Assembly (NCBI GenBank): GCA_021805485.1
Contig: JAJZFF010000304.1
Span: 1 to 6,534, forward strand
Direction: 5' to 3'
Length of the DNA stretch: 6,534 nt
DNA from: Pseudomonadota bacterium
GTDB lineage: Bacteria > Pseudomonadota > Alphaproteobacteria > Acetobacterales > Acetobacteraceae
Shown piece by piece: positions 1 through 5,021 of the stretch; the first letter of the stretch is position 1; each line of letters opens with the position of its first letter. Below the pieces are notes generated by a model that saw only the letters and a program-made list of their open reading frames with translations, was not told the origin of the DNA and did no database searches. Position numbers and translations under genes: made by a program.

Positions 1-1
1 C

Positions 2-550
2 GTGATGGCTGACTGGCTGGCTGTGCCGCTGCTCAACACCGAGGCCGGGCACCCGCCCCGGCGCGTTGGCCTGGCCCATCCCTCGATTGCGCCCTATGGC
101 GTCTTCGCCACCGGGGATGGCCGCCAACTGCTGATCTCGATCCAGAGCGAGCGCGAATGGCGGGTCTTCTGCCGTGACGTGCTGCAGACGCCCGACATGC
201 CGCAGGACACGCGCTTTGTCGACAACGTCGCGCGGGTGCGGCACCGGCACGACACCGATGCGGCGGTGGGCGCGGTCTTCGCAGCGCTGCCGGCGGCGGC
301 GCTGATCGCGCGGCTGACGGAGGCCGGCATCGCCTTCGCCGAACTGAACGACATGGCCGCCCTCGTCCGCCATCCTCATTTGCGCCGCATCGCGGTCGAC
401 AGCGCCGCAGGGCCGGTGTCCCTGCCCGCGCCGGCGCCGATCCTGCGCGGCGCGGCGCGCGATTACGGCCCGATCCCCGCGATCGGCGAGCACACGGAGA
501 ACGTTCTCGCCGAACTCGGGTTCTCCCCGCCTCCGGAGCCCGCGCCATGA
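2..550 (+). CDS. Family III (CaiB/BaiF) CoA-transferase, C-terminal part, 5' end outside window
   Basis: About 182 codons are visible and the frame is open to the left edge, so this is the C-terminal half of a protein usually near 400 residues. Family III CoA-transferases move CoA between carboxylic acids in the cytoplasm. The stretch HPSIAPYGVF followed by a DGRQL strand and an SEREWRVFC helix is the typical family signature, as is the later GIAFAELND...HPHL segment, where the usual pattern is GIxxxxVxxxxxxxxHPxL. The catalytic Asp of the family lies in the N-terminal half and cannot be checked. The GTG-ATG at 2-7 is very unlikely to be the true start. The stop overlaps the next start by four bases (ATGA), so the two genes are probably cotranslated. 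The acid and the CoA donor are unknown. The pairing with an HTD2-type hydratase recalls the Mct/Meh pair of the 3-hydroxypropionate bi-cycle, but this is only an analogy. Confidence 0.9.
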   Translation: MMADWLAVPLLNTEAGHPPRRVGLAHPSIAPYGVFATGDGRQLLISIQSEREWRVFCRDVLQTPDMPQDTRFVDNVARVRHRHDTDAAVGAVFAALPAAALIARLTEAGIAFAELNDMAALVRHPHLRRIAVDSAAGPVSLPAPAPILRGAARDYGPIPAIGEHTENVLAELGFSPPPEPAP

Positions 551-1404
551 CGATGCCGCTCGATATCGATCACCTCAAATCCTGGATCGGCCGCACCGAA
601 ACCACGCGCGATGTCGTCGCCCCTCGCCTCGTCCGCGAATTCGCCGCGACGTTCGATCGTGACGATCCAGCACCCCGCGCCGGCGATCCCGCGCCGCTCG
701 CGATCCACTGGTGCCTCGCCCCCCCCACCGCGGTCACCGCCGCCCTCGGGCCGGATGGCCACCCCGCGCGCGGCGGCTTCCTGCCGCCCGTGCCCCTGCC
801 GCGCCGGATGTGGGCCGGCGGCACCTTGCGCTTCGCCGATCGGCTGCGTGTGGGCGAGGAGGTCGAACGCCGCTCGCGAATCGCGGATGTCGTGGTCAAG
901 GAGGGCCGATCCGGCCCGCTCTGCTTCGTCGCCGTCGATCATGAGATCGTCTCGCCGCGTGGCCCTGCCCTGACCGAACGGCACGATATCGTCTATCGCG
1001 CGGCGGCGGTCGGTGATGCGCCATCTGCCGAACCCGTGCCCCTTGGTCCGCCGCCGGAGGATGCTGAATGGCACCGCGACATGCAGGCCGGCCCGGTGAC
1101 GCTGTTCCGCTATTCGGCGCTCACCTTCAATGGCCATCGCATCCACTACGACCGGTCCTATGCGCGCGATGCGGAATCGTATCCCGGTCTGATCGTGCAT
1201 GGCCCGCTCCAGGCGACCCTGCTGCTCGACTTCGCCGCAGAGATCGGCGGCGCCGCGCCTCGGCACTTCACCTTCCGCGGCCTCAGCCCGCTGTTCGATT
1301 TCATGCCGTTCCGGCTCGTCGCGCGGCGGGCCGGCACGGGCCTCGCACTGCGGGTCGAAACCGGTACGGGCAGTAGTACGATGGAAGCATCCGCCGGCTG
1401 GTGA
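547..1404 (+). CDS. HTD2 / mesaconyl-C4-CoA hydratase-like (FAS1-like) dehydratase
   Basis: A 285-residue protein, normal for the two-hotdog HTD2/Meh family (about 280). It probably hydrates or dehydrates an enoyl-CoA in the cytoplasm. The N-terminal hotdog half (about 5-150) ends in a strand with VDHEIVS. The C-terminal half holds the active-site motif YSALTFNGHRIHYD (189-202; Asn195, His197, His200 are the likely functional residues), then YPGLIVHGPLQ (212-222), both hallmarks of the family. The start is set by a GGAG at 535-538, eight bases from the ATG, and by the ATGA overlap with the CoA-transferase. The protein ends TMEASAGW, so it looks complete. The Chloroflexus enzyme of this family (Meh) works beside a family III CoA-transferase, the same pairing seen here. 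The substrate cannot be read from sequence; itaconyl/mesaconyl-like or other branched enoyl-CoAs are possibilities. Confidence 0.88.
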   Translation: MTMPLDIDHLKSWIGRTETTRDVVAPRLVREFAATFDRDDPAPRAGDPAPLAIHWCLAPPTAVTAALGPDGHPARGGFLPPVPLPRRMWAGGTLRFADRLRVGEEVERRSRIADVVVKEGRSGPLCFVAVDHEIVSPRGPALTERHDIVYRAAAVGDAPSAEPVPLGPPPEDAEWHRDMQAGPVTLFRYSALTFNGHRIHYDRSYARDAESYPGLIVHGPLQATLLLDFAAEIGGAAPRHFTFRGLSPLFDFMPFRLVARRAGTGLALRVETGTGSSTMEASAGW

Positions 1405-1406
1405 AA

Positions 1407-1436
1407 GCGGTCATGCGACATCGTCCGCATGACCGC
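1407..1436. terminator. Bidirectional terminator-like stem between convergent genes
   Basis: A perfect 11-bp inverted repeat, 1407-1417 (GCGGTCATGCG) against 1426-1436 (CGCATGACCGC), with an 8-base loop. It begins two bases after the dehydratase stop and contains the stop and last codons of the convergent IclR gene. On the minus strand a TTT follows the stem; on the plus strand there is no T-run. It may therefore terminate minus-strand transcripts better, or act as a 3'-end stabiliser for both. Confidence 0.55.
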
Positions 1437-2205
1437 GAGGTGCGGGAAACAGCGCCGCGCCGGTGGTCGTGGCCAGGTCGCGCAACGCGGCGCCGAGCTG
1501 TTCCAGCATCTCGCGCTCGTGCTGCCCGGCGAGGCTCACGCCGCTAAGCGCGAAGCGGGGGCGTCGGTCATGATCGACGATCACGGAGCCCACCGAATGC
1601 ACCCCGCGATAGATCTGCCCCTCATCGATCGCCCAGCCCTTTGCGCGCGCGGCCGCAACTTCGCTGCGATATTGCGCGAATGTCGGCGGTGCCTGCCAAC
1701 GCAGCCGGGCGAAGCGCCGCCGCAATTCCGTGGTTGGCAGGTCGAGGGCGGCGGCGACGCAGCGCCCAGCCGCGCCGATCAGCGCGGGCAACCGTAGCCC
1801 CGGCGCCATTTCGATCCTCACCGCGGCATCGCCATGCGCCTCGTGGGCGAGGACGAGATGATTATCCTCCGTCACCCGCCAGAGGACGACCGGCACGCCA
1901 TAGTGTCGTGCAAGATCTTCCAGTTCGGGCCGGATGAGTTCCGCATGACCGATGCCTACAAGGCTCGCGGCGATTTCCGCCACGCCCATGCCGAGCGTGT
2001 AAGTCTTTGCGATCTCGTCGAAGGAGGCGAGACGGGCGCGGACCAGCGTGCGCAGGATAGCGAAACAGGTGCTGGGGCTGATGCCGGTTTCCCGCGCGAT
2101 GACGGCCACGCCGCGCGGATGGGCGGCCGTCGAGAGATGCCGCAGGATGCGGACCGCATGGACCACCGCGCCGACATCCCGCGGCCCTTGATCAGTCGCT
2201 GCCAT
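1411..2205 (-). CDS. IclR-family transcriptional regulator
   Basis: A 264-residue protein, the standard IclR length. The N-terminal winged helix-turn-helix spans about 12-75, with the helix pair GVAVIARETGISPSTCFAIL (32-51) and a wing ending YTLG (69-72). A linker helix leads into the effector-binding domain (about 90-245), which contains the usual EMAPGLRLPALIGAAGRC region (132-149) and GVHSVGSVIVD...ALSGVSL (201-225). The start is an ATG at 2203-2205 with a weak GGAATGA upstream. The gene is divergent from the MaoC hydratase gene and convergent with the CoA-transferase/dehydratase pair, so it probably controls one or both catabolic units in response to an acyl or acid effector. The boxes at 2244-2292 and 2396-2439 are its likely binding sites, by position only. 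Family assignment is firm; the effector is unknown. Confidence 0.93.
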   Translation of the reverse strand: MAATDQGPRDVGAVVHAVRILRHLSTAAHPRGVAVIARETGISPSTCFAILRTLVRARLASFDEIAKTYTLGMGVAEIAASLVGIGHAELIRPELEDLARHYGVPVVLWRVTEDNHLVLAHEAHGDAAVRIEMAPGLRLPALIGAAGRCVAAALDLPTTELRRRFARLRWQAPPTFAQYRSEVAAARAKGWAIDEGQIYRGVHSVGSVIVDHDRRPRFALSGVSLAGQHEREMLEQLGAALRDLATTTGAALFPAPRGHADDVA

Positions 2206-2243
2206 TCGTCATTCCGATTGTCATTCACGAGTTCGAATGCTAT

Positions 2244-2292
2244 CCGGAACGTAATCTACCTCGAAGAGGTTTACAGCCCATGAACGTTCCGG
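2244..2292. promoter_or_regulatory. Inverted pair of CCGGAACGT boxes (boxes A and B), candidate operator on the iclR side
   Basis: Box A CCGGAACGT (2244-2252) and box B AACGTTCCGG (2283-2292) form a 9-bp inverted repeat with centres about 40 bases apart. Box A lies 38 bases upstream of the IclR start codon. Between them sits a small ACCTC-GAA-GAGGT hairpin (2258-2270). The same box recurs as another inverted pair near the divergent start. The repetition is seen directly; binding by the adjacent IclR protein is inferred from position. No convincing -35/-10 pair was found here. Confidence 0.55.
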
Positions 2293-2395
2293 TGCCGTCA
2301 GGATCGCGCGCGGCATACGACGGCCTGGACAGGCGTGGCCCGGTCGCTGGCGCGCTGTCGCTGCGGCAATAAATCGGCATGCGCCGGCCATTTCT

Positions 2396-2439
2396 AACGT
2401 TCCGGAATCTTGTGCTGCGGGTTCATGCGTGCCGGAACG
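2396..2439. promoter_or_regulatory. Inverted pair of AACGTTCCGG boxes (boxes C and D), candidate operator on the hydratase side
   Basis: Box C AACGTTCCGG (2396-2405) and box D CCGGAACG (2432-2439) form an 8-bp inverted repeat with centres about 35 bases apart. Box C is identical over 10 bases to box B, 113 bases away. Box D ends 58 bases before the GTG start of the hydratase gene, a usual operator position. Box C also contains the palindrome TTCCGGAA (2400-2407). Role inferred: IclR operator for the hydratase/dehydrogenase unit. Confidence 0.55.
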
Positions 2440-2486
2440 CTGCCGGGCATCCGGTCAGGCCCGAGGCTGCGCCTTCTGGTGAATCT

Positions 2487-2493
2487 GAGGAGG
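2487..2493 (+). promoter_or_regulatory. Strong Shine-Dalgarno fixing a GTG start
   Basis: GAGGAGG lies four bases before the GTG at 2498. The ATG two bases earlier (2496) is followed at once by TGA in its own frame, so GTG is the start of the hydratase gene. Confidence 0.8.
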
Positions 2494-2497
2494 AAAT

Positions 2498-3367
2498 GTG
2501 ACGATCGACCCCGATTTGCTGCTGAATTTTCCGATCCCCGACATCCGCCAACGCGTTATTCCTCGTGACGTCGCGTTTTATGCCCTATCGGTTGGCATGG
2601 CGCAGGAGCCGACCGATCCGCGCCAGCTCGACTTTGTCGATCAGCACCGTGGGCTGCTGGCGCTGCCCTGGATGGCGCTGGTGCTCGGGCATCCGGGGTT
2701 CTGGCTGACCGATCCGCGCATCGGGGTCGACGCGGTCCGGCTCGTGCATGGGGAGCAGGCGCTTGAGCAGCATTTGCCGCTGCCTGTCGAGGGTGAGATC
2801 ATCGGGCGCACCCGGGTGACGGGCCTGGTCGACAAGGGGGCCGGCCGCGGCGCGCTGCTCTACATGGAAAAACAGGTGCTGGATGCGGCGAATGGCAAGC
2901 TCTACGCCACGGCCCGCAGCACAACGTTCCTGCGCGGTGACGGCGGTTTCGGTGGGCCCTCCGGCCCGGTGCGGCGGCCACCGCCGGTGCCGGGCGTTCC
3001 GCCGGATTTCGTCGTCGAACTGCCAACCCGACCGGAACAGGCGCTGTTCTACCGTCTCAATGGCGACGACAATCCGCTGCACGCCGACCCCGCCGTGGCC
3101 GCGTCCGCCGGTTTCGAGCGGCCGATCCTGCACGGGTTATGCACCCTCGGCGTGGTCGCGCACGCGCTGCTGCGGACTCTCGGCGATTACGATGTCACCC
3201 GCTTCCGCGAGCTCCAGCTCCGCTTCACCGCCCCGGTTTTGCCTGGCGAGACGATCCGCACCGAGATCTGGCGCGACGGATCGTTTCGCGCCCGCGTTGC
3301 CGAGCGCAATGTCATGATCGTCAACCACGGCCTTGCGCGATTTGCCGCGGCTGGCGCGCCGCCGTGA
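2498..3367 (+). CDS. MaoC/hydratase-2 family (R)-specific enoyl-CoA hydratase
   Basis: A 289-residue double-hotdog protein, the size and layout of the hydratase-2 unit of eukaryotic MFE-2. It is expected to add water to trans-2-enoyl-CoA to give (3R)-hydroxyacyl-CoA in the cytoplasm. The N-terminal non-catalytic hotdog covers about 15-150. The C-terminal catalytic hotdog holds YRLNGDDNPLH (185-195), matching the hydratase-2 signature YxxxGDxNPLH; Asp190 and His195 correspond to the catalytic Asp and His. PILHGLC (209-215) and the end strand FTAPVLPGETI also fit. It starts at GTG behind a strong GAGGAGG. Divergent from the IclR gene, it is probably transcribed from a promoter near boxes C/D and followed by the short-chain dehydrogenase, which would oxidise its product. 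The long N-terminal half suggests bulky substrates (for example branched or steroid-like acyl-CoA) rather than PhaJ-type short chains; this is inference. Confidence 0.92.
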   Translation: MTIDPDLLLNFPIPDIRQRVIPRDVAFYALSVGMAQEPTDPRQLDFVDQHRGLLALPWMALVLGHPGFWLTDPRIGVDAVRLVHGEQALEQHLPLPVEGEIIGRTRVTGLVDKGAGRGALLYMEKQVLDAANGKLYATARSTTFLRGDGGFGGPSGPVRRPPPVPGVPPDFVVELPTRPEQALFYRLNGDDNPLHADPAVAASAGFERPILHGLCTLGVVAHALLRTLGDYDVTRFRELQLRFTAPVLPGETIRTEIWRDGSFRARVAERNVMIVNHGLARFAAAGAPP

Positions 3368-3577
3368 CCCGCGCCGCCGCCCCGCTGCGCGAGAAGATCC
3401 GCGGCGGCTCGCCGCTCGTGCCGACGCTTGCCTGGCAGGGCGCCATGTGGGCTGCGCTGCTTCTCGGCGCCGATCACCGGGAGGACCTTCCTCGCAAAGA
3501 GGGTGGCGGCATTCCGCGGTGAATAGACGATCCGGGCCGCCATTCCGCGACGTTCGCCGGTGACGCCCAAGGGGACC
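3364..3577 (+). other. Gap between hydratase and dehydrogenase; possible 52-codon ORF, otherwise no recognised feature
   Basis: About 210 bases separate two genes that should be cotranscribed, which is long for such a pair. A plus-strand ORF begins with GTG overlapping the hydratase stop (GTGA, 3364-3367) and runs 52 codons to a TGA at 3520-3522. Its product (VTRAAAPLREKIRGG..., with a short hydrophobic GAMWAALLLGA segment) is not one I recognise, and it has no Shine-Dalgarno of its own. The minus strand is also open here, which is common at this GC content. No terminator with a T-run is visible. The gap may be decayed coding sequence or a spacer. Confidence 0.2.
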
Positions 3578-4507
3578 ATGAACGAGATGCACGCAGCGCC
3601 GATGTTGGAAGACCGGGTCGCCATCGTCACGGGGGCGGGGAGCGGTATCGGCCGCGCCGTCGCGGTGGCGATGGCGGCTGCCGGTGCCGCTGTGGTGATC
3701 GCGGATATCGGCGTCTCGCTGGCCGGCGAGGGCGGCTCTTCGGTTCCAGCCGAGCAGACGAAGCTGATCATCGAGACGGGCGGCGGCCGCGCCGTCGCTT
3801 GCGGCGAGACGGTCAGCCGCTGGGATTCCGCCCGCCGCATCGTCGAGACCGCGTTCGATGCCTTCGGCCGGCTCGACATCGTGGTCAATAACGCCGGAAT
3901 CCTGCGCGATGCGATATTTCACCGGATGACGCCGGAAGACTGGCTCTCCGTGGTCGGCGTTCACCTGAACGGCAGCTTCTTCGTCAGCCGTGCCGCCGCC
4001 GAGCATTTCCGCCGCCAGGAATCCGGCGCTTTCGTGCACATGACCGGCACGTCCGGCCTGATCGGCAATGTCGGCCAGGCGAACTATGCGGCGGCGAAGC
4101 TGGGCATTGTCGGCCTGTCGCGGTCGATCGCGATCGACATGCAACGTTACAATGTCCGCTCGAACGCCATCGCACCTTTCGCCTGGACGCGCGCGGCCAG
4201 CGCGCTCCGTGCCGAGACGGAGGATGAAAAGGCCCGTATCGCGCATCTCCAGAAAATTGATCCGGATCACAATGCGCCGCTCGCCGTCTATCTCGCCTCG
4301 GACGCGGCGCGGGACGTGACCGGGCAGGTTTTCACCACCCGCCGGAACGAGATCTTCGTGATGAGCCAGAGCCGGCCGTTGCGCTCCGTCCAGCGCGATG
4401 GCGGGTGGACGCCGGAACTGCTCCGCGATCATGCAATTCCCGCGCTACGCGCCTCGCTGACGCCGCTGGAGCGCAGCCACGACGTGTTTTCCTGGGAGCC
4501 GGTCTGA
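3578..4507 (+). CDS. Short-chain dehydrogenase, (3R)-hydroxyacyl-CoA dehydrogenase (MFE-2) type
   Basis: A 309-residue classical SDR with the long C-terminal tail (about 250-309) typical of MFE-2-like hydroxyacyl-CoA dehydrogenases. It likely oxidises (3R)-hydroxyacyl-CoA to 3-ketoacyl-CoA. Seen: cofactor loop TGAGSGIG (18-25), Asp43 after the second strand (suggests NAD over NADP), NNAG (104-107), Asn131, and YAAAK (Tyr170, Lys174). The residue 13 before Tyr170, where SDRs normally have the catalytic Ser, is Gly157 (MTGTSG; codon GGC at 4046-4048), an odd feature. The chosen ATG follows AAGGGG (3569-3574) by three bases. In-frame alternatives are GTG 3560, ATG 3587 and ATG 3602; the last starts just before the first Rossmann strand. 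The gene is downstream of the hydratase, which would make its substrate. Function is confident at family level, but activity is less certain because of Gly157. Confidence 0.9.
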   Translation: MNEMHAAPMLEDRVAIVTGAGSGIGRAVAVAMAAAGAAVVIADIGVSLAGEGGSSVPAEQTKLIIETGGGRAVACGETVSRWDSARRIVETAFDAFGRLDIVVNNAGILRDAIFHRMTPEDWLSVVGVHLNGSFFVSRAAAEHFRRQESGAFVHMTGTSGLIGNVGQANYAAAKLGIVGLSRSIAIDMQRYNVRSNAIAPFAWTRAASALRAETEDEKARIAHLQKIDPDHNAPLAVYLASDAARDVTGQVFTTRRNEIFVMSQSRPLRSVQRDGGWTPELLRDHAIPALRASLTPLERSHDVFSWEPV

Positions 4508-4550
4508 CGAGCTACAGCGCGTCGGAGCGTACGGCGCCCTTGTGTCCTGC

Positions 4551-4578
4551 CCCTGAAATTCGTGGGTGAATTTCAGGG
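4551..4578. repeat. Left hairpin of the palindromic element
   Basis: Perfect 11-bp stem CCCTGAAATTC (4551-4561) / GAATTTCAGGG (4568-4578), loop GTGGGT. It could also serve as the 3'-end hairpin of the dehydrogenase transcript, although no T-run follows. Confidence 0.75.
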
Positions 4579-4622
4579 ATAAGCTGGCCACTAAGATACT
4601 GATTTTTCGAGCGTCCACTTTC

Positions 4623-4649
4623 AATCTGAAATCCATCGGATTTCAGATT
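4623..4649. repeat. Right hairpin of the palindromic element
   Basis: Perfect 12-bp stem AATCTGAAATCC (4623-4634) / GGATTTCAGATT (4638-4649) with a 3-base loop. It shares the CTGAAAT-C core with the left hairpin, supporting a common origin of the two units. Confidence 0.75.
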
Positions 4650-4658
4650 CGGGACACA

Positions 4659-4699
4659 AGAGCACCTTCCGATCTGTCCGGATCGGATAAAGGTGCTCT
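4659..4699 (-). terminator. Nested hairpin at the 3' end of the minus-strand operon
   Basis: Outer stem AGAGCACCTT (4659-4668) / AAGGTGCTCT (4690-4699), 10 bp perfect; inner stem CCGATC (4669-4674) / GATCGG (4681-4686) after a small bulge. On the minus strand it starts within the TAG stop of the 107-codon gene and is followed by TGTGT rather than a clean T-run. It is well placed to end or protect the operon transcript. Its left arm is also the right terminal repeat of the palindromic element. Confidence 0.55.
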
Positions 4700-5021
4700 A
4701 ACGGCCGTTGAGCGTGATCGTGACCTGGCCGGCCGGCAGACCGAGATCGCCGGGCTTGGCGGTCAGTTCGTCCCAGAGCGCAACCCGGCCGCGGTCCGGC
4801 ACGCGGATCACGACCGGCGGGGAAGCGAGACCGGTGCCGGTGGTACGGGCCAGTGCCGCGTCAGGCAGGGCAACCAGCCGTAGCCCGACGATATCCCCCC
4901 CCGGCCGCGAGGCCGCCGGGCCGGCCGCATAGGACGGCCCCGCAGCTGCCAGTGCGAGACCAAGGCCGAGCAGCAGCGCAGCCGCGCACCGCGTCGCGCT
5001 AACGGAGATTGCGCGTCGCAT
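4698..5021 (-). CDS. Small exported protein of unknown function with LxDAxLA motif, last gene of C39-peptidase operon
   Basis: A 107-residue product not assigned to a named family. Residues 1-33 form a Sec signal peptide: RR near the start, hydrophobic ALLLGLGLALAAAG (15-28), and a likely cut after SYA/YAA (32-33). The mature part (about 74 residues) is short and contains LPDAALARTTGTG (52-64), which lines up with the double-glycine leader-like LSDARLASIRGG of the preceding gene product (shared LxDAxLA, then a Gly). Further on are VIRVPDRGRVALWDEL (71-86) and a beta-like end QVTITLNGR. The start lies 23 bases inside the preceding gene, with AGG nine bases upstream, so translation is probably coupled. 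It is followed by a nested hairpin. Probably a periplasmic or surface accessory of the operon; whether it is a substrate or a helper of the peptidase is unknown. Confidence 0.7.
   Translation of the reverse strand: MRRAISVSATRCAAALLLGLGLALAAAGPSYAAGPAASRPGGDIVGLRLVALPDAALARTTGTGLASPPVVIRVPDRGRVALWDELTAKPGDLGLPAGQVTITLNGR

Larger units (their letters stand above)
4533..4666. repeat. 134-bp palindromic element with terminal inverted repeats (MITE- or REP-doublet-like)
   Basis: The left end 4533-4562 and the reverse complement of the right end 4637-4666 agree at 23 of 30 positions by hand count, with a 9-bp perfect core CTTGTGTCC / GGACACAAG (4539-4547 and 4652-4660). Each end contains its own perfect hairpin carrying TGAAAT...ATTTCA. 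Thus two related units (hairpin plus GGACACAAG-GC-CC tail) face outward around a 44-base middle. The stretch is clearly AT-richer than the flanking genes and has no credible coding sequence. I see no target-site duplication at the ends. It lies 25 bases after the dehydrogenase stop. Its mobility is inferred from structure only. Confidence 0.6.

Noticed and set aside
463..1266. Minus-strand open frame of 267 codons opposite the HTD2 dehydratase
   Set aside because: Antisense to a gene with clear family motifs; composition is that of an out-of-frame translation.
1834..2283. Plus-strand open frame opposite the IclR gene and running into the intergenic region
   Set aside because: Charged low-complexity product with no motif, covering the start and possible operators of iclR; not credible as a gene.
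2206..2497. Sigma-70 promoters for iclR and the hydratase gene
   Set aside because: No -35/-10 pair with proper spacing stood out on either strand; only the repeated boxes and the ribosome site are supported.
3137..4432. Long minus-strand open frame (431 codons) opposite the hydratase/dehydrogenase genes
   Set aside because: Product is Arg/Gly/Ala-rich without a recognisable domain; it lies antisense to two clear enzyme genes and is a typical GC-rich shadow frame.
4551..4578. Classical rho-independent terminator for the dehydrogenase gene
   Set aside because: The stem is good but is followed by ATAAGC, not a T-run; kept only as part of the palindromic element.
4508..4697. CRISPR-like or tRNA-like interpretation of the palindrome cluster
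   Set aside because: Units are inverted, not spaced direct repeats, and no cloverleaf with TTC-type loop or anticodon stem can be drawn.
4445..4883. Short frames on both strands through the palindromic spacer, both reading DTRAP
   Set aside because: The shared peptide is only the translation of the inverted GGACACAAG repeat; neither frame has a ribosome site or coding character.
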